DNA of 64,000 nucleotides from the NCBI RefSeq assembly GCF_963677155.1, contig NZ_OY781884.1, positions 4,770,501 to 4,834,500 on the forward strand, given 5' to 3'. Shown here in pieces: positions 45,301 to 52,844 of the stretch. The notes beneath the pieces are model-generated. The model worked only from the letters and a program-made list of their open reading frames with translations. It was not told the origin of the DNA and searched no databases. This DNA is from an uncultured Draconibacterium sp. Lineage in GTDB: Bacteria > Bacteroidota > Bacteroidia > Bacteroidales > Prolixibacteraceae. Position 1 is the stretch's first letter, and each line of letters begins with the position of its first letter. The position numbers and the translations under genes are program-made.

Positions 45301-46286
45301 GCTCCGGAATTGGTTTATTGCTGGTGAAAAATTATGTGAATCTACATGGAGGAAAAATCAATTGTATTAGTCAGCTGAATGAAGGATCAACGTTTCAGGT
45401 GGTAATTCCAACCCAAAAACTAGAGGAAGCACCCTCAGAAAAAGCAAGCATTCAGCATAAAGATCTGCAACCACCGGTAACAAAACAAGAGTTTAGTCAG
45501 GCTGTGCCGAATGAAGATGAAGAGCTGGATGCATCGAAAATGAAAGTTCTCATTGTTGAGGATAACGAATACCTGAGTGAGTTTTTGAAAACGGCAATGG
45601 AGCCACAATTTCAGGTTTATCTGGCTAAAAACGGGGTGCTGGCCTGGGAGCTTATTCAAAAGCAAACGCCCGACATGGTTGTGTCTGATATAATGATGCC
45701 TGAAATGGATGGTTTTGAGTTGTGTCGGAAAATTAAGTCTACTTACGAAACATCTCATATGCCGGTAATCTTATTAACGGCATTGGCCGGAAAAGCCGAA
45801 CAGTTAAAAGGTTTGGGACTAGGTGCTGATGATTATTTAACCAAACCATTCGATGTGTCTATTCTCCTGCAGCGAATTCGTTCGTTGATCAATAACCGTA
45901 AGCTTATCAGGGAAAAAGCCATGAAAAACATCGGTGGGGGCGATGATTCTACGATTGTAGAGAACGAACTCAACGATAAGTTTCTGAAGCGCATGGTAGA
46001 AGTGATTCATGAGAATATGGAAAATGCACAATTTTCTAAAAAAGATTTTGCTTCGGCAATGAATGTCAGTCCTTCGCTGCTATACAAAAAGGTAAAATCG
46101 CTAACCGATCAGTCACCTACTGATTTTATTAAAATGGTTCGTTTAAATCATTCGCTGGACTTGTTGCGCACAAAGCAGTATAATATTACGGAGGTAAGTG
46201 AACTTTGTGGTTTTGCCAGTGTAGGGTATTTCAGTACTGTTTTTAGGAAACATTTTGGCAAATCGCCAACGCAAATGCTCGGATAA
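42384..46286 (+). CDS. hybrid two-component regulator (HTCS)
   Basis: A 1300-residue single-protein signalling system. The start at 42384 gives a signal peptide (MKKYVLLSLFCLLVAGLSIA); an ATG at 42363 adds seven residues. Periplasmic Reg_prop blades (about 30-670, DxNGxFWxxTxxG repeats) and a Y_Y_Y domain (about 690-750) precede one membrane span (about 757-780). In the cytoplasm: HisKA with His798 (NTAHDIRTSLTLIKG), HATPase (NLISNAIKYS, DAGIGIS, GSGIGLLLV), receiver with Asp1102 (VSDIMMPEMDG) and an AraC domain to the end. Such proteins normally switch on polysaccharide-use loci; none is adjacent here. Confidence 0.93.
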   Translation: MKKYVLLSLFCLLVAGLSIAQNKNNVHFYNLNDKFGISLRETNSVCEDDNGFIWVSSKMGIIRYTEDDIRIYQLPYESTNVVTAELSYNQNLLYVYTNAGQIFKYNTIKDRFELLLNLSRVLRNPYIGISRMLVDQEKRLWISTTAGLFYFSEESGLKATTAVNDVLVMTWYDTENIIYAERNELRLFNIHELDSKIFYKFSTSEGYNVSTLVHDEQPDFWWIGTMGSGLFVFDSKAKKKLTPIEHIPSQPILAIENFTATSVLVGIDGQGVWELDRKSHDVLAVMKENADNMGSLKGNGVYDIYRDNNNRVWVCTYSGGVSYFNVANPVITQINHIANNKNSLVNNDVNAVLEDSNGNFWFATNNGISFRNNATGQWKSFYYNNEMHAQVFLTLNEDSRGRIWAGSYSSGVYLLDNKSGAELKHLSLESTDGKFGNNYVFEIFDDQNGKFWIGGVRGNLICYDIEADTYRSFLNVTVGKLVNYRENKLLIGNTNGLVQFDKNTGRTETIVEGYIVNDIFLKDDVAWLCTVGSGIIRYDFITREQENFTVDNGLPSNFVSSIQYMDGYLWIGTEQGLCRLKQTDRSFLTFNALPAVSNVSYNLRAIQVLDGERLMMGTNNGALIFDPNAIKPVKNKGSIFLQELTVSGSSIRELEFPSLTKPLNDLEKLSLKYAQNTISLEMLPIGVTSPGARFSWKMEGLDAEWTKPANNKILSYSNIPTGNYTLRIKMYDSSNTQLLAERDIKLHVIPPFWATLWFRVLIILFVFGLVVFLMVYYTENLKKVHSEEKIRFFANTAHDIRTSLTLIKGPIEELNKEPVLTSKGYHYLHLATEQTQKLLNVVTQLMDFQKSDIGKERVSLQMVDVVKTIKNRVMMFESYGNSKNIEIHFSTNISKFVTAIDETLIDKVVDNLISNAIKYSNPDSDVNISLNCTEHRWVLEVKDAGIGISKKAQRQLFKEYYRAENVINSKIVGSGIGLLLVKNYVNLHGGKINCISQLNEGSTFQVVIPTQKLEEAPSEKASIQHKDLQPPVTKQEFSQAVPNEDEELDASKMKVLIVEDNEYLSEFLKTAMEPQFQVYLAKNGVLAWELIQKQTPDMVVSDIMMPEMDGFELCRKIKSTYETSHMPVILLTALAGKAEQLKGLGLGADDYLTKPFDVSILLQRIRSLINNRKLIREKAMKNIGGGDDSTIVENELNDKFLKRMVEVIHENMENAQFSKKDFASAMNVSPSLLYKKVKSLTDQSPTDFIKMVRLNHSLDLLRTKQYNITEVSELCGFASVGYFSTVFRKHFGKSPTQMLG

Positions 46287-46547
46287 AGATTTTGGCCGTG
46301 TTTATAGTTTGGTTTTTTTTTAATTTGCACCGCTCTGGTAGGTAGAACCGTTTGTTGAAACCAAAGTATGTGTAAAGATTTCAATATGTTGTTCATTGAT
46401 CTTGGTTAGTTATGTTGCTTGGTGAACTATTAAGCTTTTGATGATAAAACAATTGCGAAAGAATGCAGTTGTTTGTTATTTGCATAAGTGGAGCTATAGA
46501 ATTGTAAAAAAATGGGAAAAATATTTAACGTCTAATGTTGTGTTAGG

Positions 46548-46814
46548 TCAGAAGTCAAATGCCTCAAACTCAACAGAGAGGTATTTTCTTTTGTCTTGAT
46601 CATAAATCGTCACTTTCCTGGCTTGCGAATTTTCAAAGATCAAAGCGTCATCTTTAAACAGTTTCCGCTTAACTGGCAGCAATCCTGCTTCATCAAAAGA
46701 AACAACATGTTTTTGTAATAGAGGGGACAGAAATCCACTTTGGTTTTTTACGTTGTAAGTGAGTTCATCATTTAACCGGTCAAAATTTAATATAGATATA
46801 TGTCTGGAAGATTC
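46548..46814 (-). pseudogene. remnant of a LacX-like aldose 1-epimerase
   Basis: An 88-codon open stretch with no start codon, bounded by an in-frame TAA upstream (46815-46817) and a TGA (46548-46550). The reading LLPVKRKLFKDDALIF followed by RKVTIYDQDKRKYLSVEFE matches the C-terminal region of LacX-type epimerases, where LPLxxxLFKxDALIF and VxVxFPxFPYLGIW are usual. It stops just before the expected GIW segment. Both ends are missing, so it is decayed. The family call is from memory of the motif and should be checked. Confidence 0.5.
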
Positions 46815-46970
46815 TTACAAAGTTCATTAAGAATGATGCCCACTGAGAGAAGCCCAATTTCATTTTTGTTATTTTTGATGATTGGTCAGAGTCGATAGGG
46901 CTGTATCGTATTGTAGCCACCCTATAAGCAGCAAATTATTTGAAGGAACAGTGCAAGCTTCAGAAAAAAA

Positions 46971-47003
46971 GGAAGCAAACTCTAAAATGAGTGCTCCCTT
47001 TTT
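46971..47003 (-). terminator. bidirectional-looking terminator after the M1 peptidase gene
   Basis: GGAAGC...CTC pairs with GAG...GCTCCC around TAAAAT, with one mismatch and a small bulge. On the minus strand the hairpin is followed by a run of seven T, which suits termination of the M1 gene ending at 47029; on the plus strand five T follow. Confidence 0.6.
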
Positions 47004-47028
47004 GACAATATATATGTCGCGGTTAGGC

Positions 47029-49350
47029 TTATTCCTTTTTTACCTTCTGCATAGGATTTTGGCCACCTCCAGGGTAACGACCACGGCCGTATCTTGATTT
47101 GTACAGTTCGAAACGGGTTGGTTGTTTACGTGTCGGCCAGTAGTTATTGTTCAAATCGGTATCGGCAGTTTCGCGGTAAGGGTCGAGGGTAATTTGCTTT
47201 ACCTCTTTGTTAAACATAAATACTTTTGAAACTTCTTCGTTGTTTTTTCTCCAAATCTCGGCAGGAATGTACTGAACATCTTCCGTCCCATCGGTGAATT
47301 CAAATTTTAAAATTACCGGCATTACCAGTCCTCCCAAATTTTTAAAGTCGATTTGGTAGAAGTTGAGATTGGCACCCAGCAATTCTTTTTCTTCGTCGCT
47401 CAGGCTTTTTACAAACTTGTCGTATTCTTCTTTATCTTCCTTGGTTACTTTATATTGGTCGTAAGTAGTGTAGAAATCGTCAGTTTTCGAATTTTTGGCG
47501 CAGTATGTTTCTTTAGTAAATGCTTTGTTACGCATGGTTGTAATTGAAAGAGCTGCTTCTTCGTCGGTGGCTTTTTTCAATGGTTTTTCTACTACCGGAT
47601 TTTTAGTATTGGCCTGATACCATTTTACGTTTTCCATCGAGATATCGCAATGGTCGGTGGTAAAAAACCATCCGCGCCAGAACCAGTCCAAATCAACTGC
47701 CGATGCGTCTTCCATAGTGCGAAAAAAATCGGCTGGGGTAGGGTGTTTAAACATCCAGCGTTGTGCATATTCTTTAAAAGCATAGTCGAACAATTCGCGG
47801 CCCATAACGGTTTCGCGCAAAATATTCAGTGCAGTACTGGGCTTGGAGTAAGCGTTGCTACCGAGGTTCCAAACCGACTCGGAGTTCGTCATTATAGGTG
47901 AAATAAATTTTGTGTCGCCACTCATGTAAGGAACAATATAGCTTGGTATTCCGTTCGACGATGGGTAACCAGGTTCCCATTCCTGTTCGGTTAAAAATTG
48001 TACGAATGTATTTAATCCTTCGTCCATCCAGGTCCATTGGCGTTCGTCGGAGTTTACAATCATCGGGAAAAAGTTGTGTCCTACTTCGTGAATGATTACG
48101 CTTATCATCTGATATTTGGCACGTTTGCTATAAGTTCCGTCGCTTTCGGGGCGTCCACCATTAAAGCAAATCATCGGGTATTCCATTCCGATGTTGTCGG
48201 TGTGTCCCGAAATAGCTACCGGGTAAGGATAATCGAAAGTAAATTTCGAGTATGTTTTTATGGTATGAGCCACCACGCGTGTTGAGTATTGCTCCCACAG
48301 CGGGTTACCTTCTTTTGGGTAATACGACATAGCCATCACGGTGCGGTTGCCAAATTTTACGGCCATTGCATCCCATATAAATTTACGTGAGCTGACAAAA
48401 GCAAAGTCGCGTACATTTTCGGCTTTAAATACCCATGTTTTTTCTTCTTTTGATTTTCCTTTTTCAGCTTTTTCAGCTTCTTCCTGCGTTACGATAAAAA
48501 CAGGATTTTCGGTATCTGCTTGGGCTTTTTCAAAACGATTGATCTGCTCCTGAGTCAGCACGTCGTCGGTATTCTGAAGAACTCCGGTTGCACCAACAAT
48601 GTGATCGGCCGGAACAGTGAGGTGCACTTCAAAATCGCCAAATGGCAGAGTAAATTCTCCGGTTCCGAGGAACTGTTTATGTTGCCATCCTTCCACTTCG
48701 TTATAAACCGCCATACGCGGGTAAAACTGTGCAATGGTATAAATGTAATTGTCTTCGTCTTTAAAATATTCGTACCCCGAGCGTCCACCATCAGTAAGAC
48801 GATCGTTAATGTTGTACCACCATTTTATTTTAAAAGAGAAAGACTCACCCGGTTTTAATGTTTCGGGCAAATCAACGCGCATCATGGTTTTATTTATGGT
48901 TGCCGGTAAATCGTTACCATTGGCATCCTGAACGTAATCCAGTTTAAAACCACCATCAAAATCGTACATCATGCGTTTCAACTGACGAAATGAAACACGT
49001 TGATTTAATCCTGAGGTCATAGTTTTGTAAGTATCCGAATTTTTTGCACGCATATTCTGGTCGAGTTGTAACCATAAATATTTCAGAACATCTGGCGACT
49101 GGTTATGGTAGGTAATTGTTTCTTCACCGTAAATTCGCTGGGTTGCGTCGTCCAGCCTGATGTTCATTTTGTAATCGGCTTTTTGTTGCCAGTATTCGTG
49201 CCCTGGCGCTCCTGAAGCGGTACGATAGACATTTGGCGTTGCTAACTCTTGTTTTAACTGCCTGAATTTATTTAGGTTAGTATTTTCTTGTGCCAAAGAA
49301 ACAATACTTGCAGTTACGAAAAGGGTAATAAAAAGTGCTACTTTTTTCAT
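47029..49350 (-). CDS. M1 family metallopeptidase (aminopeptidase N-like)
   Basis: A 773-residue exported zinc peptidase. Signal peptide 1-20. The gluzincin motif is complete: His421-Glu422-x-x-His425 in IIHEVGHNFF and Glu444 in WMDEGLNTF. The exopeptidase motif appears as GMEYP instead of GxMEN, as in several secreted Bacteroidota members, so strict aminopeptidase specificity is uncertain. The C-terminal quarter has a charged helical region and a basic Gly/Arg tail. It probably works with other exported peptidases here on peptides as nutrients. Confidence 0.9.
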   Translation of the reverse strand: MKKVALFITLFVTASIVSLAQENTNLNKFRQLKQELATPNVYRTASGAPGHEYWQQKADYKMNIRLDDATQRIYGEETITYHNQSPDVLKYLWLQLDQNMRAKNSDTYKTMTSGLNQRVSFRQLKRMMYDFDGGFKLDYVQDANGNDLPATINKTMMRVDLPETLKPGESFSFKIKWWYNINDRLTDGGRSGYEYFKDEDNYIYTIAQFYPRMAVYNEVEGWQHKQFLGTGEFTLPFGDFEVHLTVPADHIVGATGVLQNTDDVLTQEQINRFEKAQADTENPVFIVTQEEAEKAEKGKSKEEKTWVFKAENVRDFAFVSSRKFIWDAMAVKFGNRTVMAMSYYPKEGNPLWEQYSTRVVAHTIKTYSKFTFDYPYPVAISGHTDNIGMEYPMICFNGGRPESDGTYSKRAKYQMISVIIHEVGHNFFPMIVNSDERQWTWMDEGLNTFVQFLTEQEWEPGYPSSNGIPSYIVPYMSGDTKFISPIMTNSESVWNLGSNAYSKPSTALNILRETVMGRELFDYAFKEYAQRWMFKHPTPADFFRTMEDASAVDLDWFWRGWFFTTDHCDISMENVKWYQANTKNPVVEKPLKKATDEEAALSITTMRNKAFTKETYCAKNSKTDDFYTTYDQYKVTKEDKEEYDKFVKSLSDEEKELLGANLNFYQIDFKNLGGLVMPVILKFEFTDGTEDVQYIPAEIWRKNNEEVSKVFMFNKEVKQITLDPYRETADTDLNNNYWPTRKQPTRFELYKSRYGRGRYPGGGQNPMQKVKKE

Positions 49351-49394
49351 TCTGTAATTAAATGTTCGAGATCAATGTCAAAATGATAGGTGAA

Positions 49395-49402
49395 CAAAAT
49401 TA
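49395..49402 (-). promoter_or_regulatory. candidate -7 promoter element of the M1 gene
   Basis: Minus strand reads TAATTTTG, an exact TAnnTTTG match 45 bases before the start codon. No TTG at the normal -33 distance was found. Confidence 0.4.
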
Positions 49403-49496
49403 GCAATACTTTTAACTTTTTGTAATTTCTGCTGTGAAAAATCCGATTTGTTTACAAAAGTTTGTAATGGCTTCGAAATTGTTACAAGGAGAAAGT

Positions 49497-50075
49497 TTAA
49501 AAAACAGCAGGTGCTGTTTCTATCATTAAAATAACTGAAATACCAAAGGCCATTCCGGATACAAAAATGCGCCAGAAATCGTTTCTCAACTTAAACAGTT
49601 GAACACTAATAAATAACAGCGTAAAATAAATGGCAAGTATTAATAATTGACCTAACTCGAGCCCGATGTTAAAGGCCAGCAATGGCGTTAAGATATTTGA
49701 TTCGCGCCCCAGCAACTCTTTCAGGTAGTTTGAAAATCCCAGTCCGTGTATAAGCCCAAAAAATAAAGTAAGCACATAAACTATCCGGTTGTTTTTTGCT
49801 TTAAACGGTAAAATATTGGCAATAGCTGTTACACAAATAGTTGCGGGTATCAGAAATTCAATTAAACCGGACGAAATATTAACCACGTTTAAAGTCGATA
49901 GCGCAAGTGTAATCGAATGACCAATGGTGAAAGCCGTAATCAGTATAAATATCTTTTTAAACTGGTTTAAATTGTATCCGGCACATAACGCCAAAACAAA
50001 AACGATGTGGTCGTAAGCATGAATGTCGATAATGTGTTTGAACCCCAATTGGAGGTACATCTCAAATAAACTCAT
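49497..50075 (-). CDS. HupE/UreJ family membrane protein
   Basis: A 192-residue integral membrane protein with about six spans. MSLFEMYLQLGFKHIIDIHA at the start, followed by YDHIVFVLALCAGYN, then TAFTIGHSITLALS and FFGLIHGLGFSNYLKE, gives the family's histidines that probably bind nickel or another metal. An ATG twelve codons upstream (50111) would overlap the start codon of the divergent gene; 50075 leaves 34 bases. The pairing with the next gene recurs in Bacteroidota. Metal transport is inferred from the family. Confidence 0.82.
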   Translation of the reverse strand: MSLFEMYLQLGFKHIIDIHAYDHIVFVLALCAGYNLNQFKKIFILITAFTIGHSITLALSTLNVVNISSGLIEFLIPATICVTAIANILPFKAKNNRIVYVLTLFFGLIHGLGFSNYLKELLGRESNILTPLLAFNIGLELGQLLILAIYFTLLFISVQLFKLRNDFWRIFVSGMAFGISVILMIETAPAVF

Positions 50076-50109
50076 AAAATTTTTACTTTTGCGGAATAAT
50101 TTGAAGGGC

Positions 50110-50619
50110 ATGAAAATAAGTAAAAAATTATTTCTACCGGTTTTGTTTATTTTTTTAGGTGTGTTTTTCTCTAATGCACATCCTTTTTATGTGAGTATTT
50201 GCCAGGTAAATTATAACGAACAAAGCCAGTCGCTTGAAATTTCGGTAAAAATTTTTGCCGATGATTTGATAGAGGGATTATCGGAAGAGGGGCACAATAA
50301 ACTATACATCGGCGAAGTACGGGAAGATGCACATACTGATGAATACATTTACAATTATTTAAAAAAGAGTATCCGGTTTAAGGTAAACGATAAAGATGTT
50401 GAACCGGCATTCGTAGGGAAAGAGATGGAGAAAGATGTGGTTTGGTCGTATATGGAGATTGATAATATCTCCGATCTTAATAATATAGAAGTAAACTGCA
50501 ACTTGCTAACCGATGTTTTTAGCGACCAAAGCAACATCATACAGGTGAATAAGAATGGAAAAATAAAGAACCTGTTACTAAATAAACGCGATACAAATGG
50601 TCGGTTAGAATTTGATTAA
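50110..50619 (+). CDS. DUF6702 family exported protein
   Basis: A 169-residue protein. The start at 50110 gives MKISKKLFLPVLFIFLGVFF and a cut before HPFYVS; the frame extends 29 codons further upstream into the divergent HupE gene, without a signal, and that start is unlikely. The mature protein has HPFYVSICQVNYN and strand-rich segments (LEISVKIFADDLIEGL), as in DUF6702. The N-terminal His after cleavage could bind metal, and it is paired with the HupE-like gene, but the function is unknown. Confidence 0.75.
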   Translation: MKISKKLFLPVLFIFLGVFFSNAHPFYVSICQVNYNEQSQSLEISVKIFADDLIEGLSEEGHNKLYIGEVREDAHTDEYIYNYLKKSIRFKVNDKDVEPAFVGKEMEKDVVWSYMEIDNISDLNNIEVNCNLLTDVFSDQSNIIQVNKNGKIKNLLLNKRDTNGRLEFD

Positions 50620-50702
50620 AGCTGAACCTGCTTACTGTTTATGTATTAGGTTGAATAGTAACACAGATAAAATTATCTTTGCAACTTGAATAACCGAATA
50701 GT

Positions 50703-51083
50703 ATGAATCCACTAGCCATTATTGGTGCATTTGTAATTACTCTTTCGTTTCTTGCCTACGGTATTGGAAACATTTCGTTGGTGCGATTTAAAATTGTAGG
50801 ACGAATTGTAGTTGGCTTTTTATCGGTGGGCGTGGTACTGGATATTGCTGCAATTGTGTTAATGACCTTGGGATCAAAGGGATCTCCCTTTACCATGCAT
50901 GGCTTTCTTGGGGCAACGGCATTTTTAGTAATGCTGGTCAATGCAGTTTGGAGCTGGAGAATGTTTCTCGTATATGGTTGCGACTGCAAAGCCCGAAAAA
51001 ATCATATTATTTATGCCAAAGCCGCTTATTTATTTTGGGTAGTGGCTTATTTTACAGGAAGTATAATAGTAATTTGGAGGTAA
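50703..51083 (+). CDS. small four-span membrane protein (TIGR03987-like)
   Basis: A 126-residue protein with four hydrophobic segments (about 4-24, 30-54, 66-88, 103-124). [19 protein letters not shown] and the pattern of small residues resemble the TIGR03987 (HsmA) family, whose role is unclear. The two cysteines in YGCDCKARK between spans three and four could bind metal. Its stop is one base before the next start, so the two genes are co-translated. Confidence 0.6.
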   Translation: MNPLAIIGAFVITLSFLAYGIGNISLVRFKIVGRIVVGFLSVGVVLDIAAIVLMTLGSKGSPFTMHGFLGATAFLVMLVNAVWSWRMFLVYGCDCKARKNHIIYAKAAYLFWVVAYFTGSIIVIWR

Positions 51084-51084
51084 T

Positions 51085-51432
51085 ATGTCGAATAATGACT
51101 GGAAAGAACGATTAGGAGTGGTATTTTCAACCAATCCTGATTTTAACTACGATAAGGAAGAACAGGAAGAGCAGAACACTTTGCCGGCCAACCAGCAGGA
51201 TTTGCGTGTAATGCTCGATCGTAAAAAACGAAAAGGAAAAGCGGTAACACTGGTAACTGGCTTTGTCGGTTCCGACGACGAATTGAAAGAGCTGGGTAAA
51301 AAACTGAAATCGAAATGTGGGGTAGGCGGTACCGTTAAAGATGGCGAAATCCTTATTCAGGGCGATTTTTGTCAGCGTATTATTGAGCTGCTAAAAGCTG
51401 ATGGATACAAAGTAAAACGATCAGGCGGTTGA
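51085..51432 (+). CDS. SUI1/YciH family translation initiation factor
   Basis: A 115-residue protein homologous to eukaryotic eIF1/SUI1. The domain spans about 35-112: [38 protein letters not shown] and [18 protein letters not shown], the last part being the most conserved. The bacterial factor affects fidelity of start-codon selection on the ribosome, at least in E. coli. The N-terminal 30 residues are acidic and variable. It is translationally coupled to the membrane protein and followed by a strong terminator. Confidence 0.9.
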   Translation: MSNNDWKERLGVVFSTNPDFNYDKEEQEEQNTLPANQQDLRVMLDRKKRKGKAVTLVTGFVGSDDELKELGKKLKSKCGVGGTVKDGEILIQGDFCQRIIELLKADGYKVKRSGG

Positions 51433-51451
51433 TTTAGCCGGATACAAAAGA

Positions 51452-51488
51452 AAAGCCCCGTTTCTTTTGTATAAGGAACGGGGCTTTT
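51452..51488 (+). terminator. intrinsic terminator after the YciH gene
   Basis: AAAGCCCCGTTTC pairs with GGAACGGGGCTTT around TTTTGTATAA (with a single G-T pair), followed by six T. It is one of the strongest hairpins in the window. Confidence 0.9.
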
Positions 51489-51498
51489 TTATGCCGTC

Positions 51499-51884
51499 TT
51501 AGTTGGCTTTAAAACCATCCGGGCGTTTCCATCGTACTGGTGCAGCCGGTTCCGGTTTTAGTTGAAATTCATTTCCTTTTTCTGTTGGGCATGTTCAGTG
51601 CAATAATTCGCTCTGATATACCATTCTCGTCGATGGTGACAGTGACCTTATAAAGCAATCCACTTTTCATCGTTAGAAAAGTGAGGATTCTATTCCTGTC
51701 CTTCGTTTGTGGTTAAACGAATGGCGTCGCCTCCGTTTCTGTTAACCTTCCAGAGGTCGTTGGCATATACAAAAACAATACTTTCAGTAGAAATTGTTGG
51801 CTGACGAAGCAAACGTGTTCCTTGTGCGTTGGCAAAGGATGCGACAGCGAACATCAGCAAAATAAAGGGCGTTAAATATTTCAT
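51499..51884 (-). pseudogene. decayed tricorn-protease-like peptidase gene
   Basis: The first 64 codons from 51884 are a good N-terminus: signal peptide (MKYLTPFILLMFAVASFANA), then TRLLRQPTISTESIVFVYA and NDLWKVNRNGGDAIRLT, a TolB/PD40-type first blade as in exported tricorn-like S41 peptidases of about 1080 residues. A TAG at 51690-51692 interrupts NEGQE, yet the reading continues beyond it as NPHFSNDEKWIAL. After a frame change comes VTVTIDENGISERIIALNMP, which looks like a segment from deep inside the same family, then another frame holds PAAPVRWKRPDGFKAN and a stop. So a stop, frameshifts and a large internal deletion are present. Confidence 0.75.
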
Positions 51885-52014
51885 AAAATTGGTATTTGTG
51901 TATTAATATGAATTATGCGATATGAACATTCGAATTGTTTGATGTTTTGTTCAATTTGTACGTGAACAGGAGAATCTATTACAGTTTGTAAGTTAAAAAT
52001 TTTTTAGCAGAATC

Positions 52015-52220
52015 GGGAACACCCGAAAGTTTGTCTGGAGTTTATTTCTGCTCGTCGGGTGATCCCGAAAGCTTGTTTTCAATTTATTTCTACTTGTCGG
52101 GAAGCTCTGAAAGTTTGTTTTCAACCTGTTTCTATATTTCGGGGAACTCCGAAAGTTTGTTTTAAACTTCAGGCTAACTTTCGGAACCTCCCGAAAGCTT
52201 GTTTTTAGTCTTAGGGAGCA
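52015..52220. repeat. 42-bp tandem repeat with internal hairpins
   Basis: About five degenerate copies, starting at 52015, 52057, 52099, 52141 and 52183 (last one partial). Each copy carries CCGAAAG-TTGT and a start of GGG, so the junctions read as small inverted repeats such as TCGGGTGATCCCGA and TTCGGGGAACTCCGAA. The period is a multiple of three, and a minus-strand frame of 97 codons (51993-52286) stays open through it as a 14-residue repeat, but that frame has no signal or family match. The region between the decayed peptidase and rplS holds nothing else. Confidence 0.75.
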
Positions 52221-52283
52221 TTTCCTTACGTGCAGACGGTGTGTTTTTAGTTCGGTTGAGGCACTCCGGTAGAGAAGAGGGCA

Positions 52284-52313
52284 CAAAAAAAGGCCTCCAA
52301 AACGGAGACCTTT
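52284..52313 (-). terminator. intrinsic terminator after rplS
   Basis: Minus strand: AAAGGTCTCCG, loop TTTT, GGAGGCCTTT, then a T run. It lies 21 bases after the rplS stop. Confidence 0.85.
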
Positions 52314-52333
52314 CTATTATTGCGATGCAATTT

Positions 52334-52681
52334 TTAGAATCTTTTTTCTTTGATACGGGCTTTTTTACCTGTTAAGTTACGTAGGTAGAAGATACGCTTA
52401 CGACGAACGCTACCACGTTTGTTCAGTTCTATACTATCAATAAAAGGAGAGCTGATTGGGAAGATTCTCTCAACACCAATGTTTCCTGACATTTTACGGA
52501 TAGTAAAAGTTCTGGTATTTCCTCTTCCGCGTACCTGGATAACAACACCACGGAATTTCTGAATCCTTTCTTTGTTACCCTCTTTAATTTTATAGCTAAC
52601 AGTGATGGTATCACCTGCGCCGAATTTTGGGTGGTTGTTTTCCACTTCAAATTCTTTCTCTACTAATTTAACTAAGTCCAT
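52334..52681 (-). CDS. rplS: 50S ribosomal protein L19
   Basis: A 115-residue ribosomal protein of the large subunit, at the 30S-50S interface. FGAGDTITVSYKIKEGNKER and VQKFRGVV-type and GSVRRKRIFYLRNLTGKKAR segments match L19 along its whole length. It forms a single-gene unit with its own promoter, a leader containing a hairpin, and a terminator. It has its usual length for the phylum and no oddities in sequence. Confidence 0.97.
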   Translation of the reverse strand: MDLVKLVEKEFEVENNHPKFGAGDTITVSYKIKEGNKERIQKFRGVVIQVRGRGNTRTFTIRKMSGNIGVERIFPISSPFIDSIELNKRGSVRRKRIFYLRNLTGKKARIKEKRF

Positions 52682-52711
52682 TTTCTTAATTTTTAATAAG
52701 TTGGCAATATA

Positions 52712-52729
52712 TCCCGATGCTTATCGGGA
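52712..52729 (-). promoter_or_regulatory. hairpin in the rplS leader
   Basis: TCCCGAT-GCTT-ATCGGGA, a perfect 7-bp stem with a 4-base loop, lies in the roughly 65-base leader between the rplS promoter and its start. It could be an autoregulatory L19-binding site or simply a widespread Bacteroidota palindrome. Confidence 0.45.
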
Positions 52730-52752
52730 AAGAGATTGCATTAAATCGGCTG

Positions 52753-52782
52753 CAAAAATAGTGTTTTTTTCAACTCCTCAAA
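52753..52782 (-). promoter_or_regulatory. promoter of rplS
   Basis: On the minus strand TTTG (52779-52782), 18 bases, then TATTTTTG (52753-52760): both elements match the Bacteroidota consensus. The start of transcription would be near 52746. Confidence 0.6.
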
Positions 52783-52844
52783 CACTTTTATACTTTATTT
52801 TCCAATTATTTGCTTGGTTTTCAGTCTGAAAACACACTTTTCGT

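Noticed and set aside
42363-46286. Polysaccharide utilisation locus around the hybrid regulator
   Set aside because: No SusC/SusD-like or glycan-specific hydrolase genes lie within reach on either side; the GH3 gene is of NagZ type and belongs to the cell-wall set.
52015-52220. CRISPR array
   Set aside because: The repeats are continuous 42-bp units without unique spacers, and there are no cas genes.
51993-52286. 97-codon minus-strand frame through the tandem repeat
   Set aside because: Open because the repeat period is a multiple of three; no signal, no family and its 3' part overlaps the rplS terminator region. Kept only as a note under the repeat.
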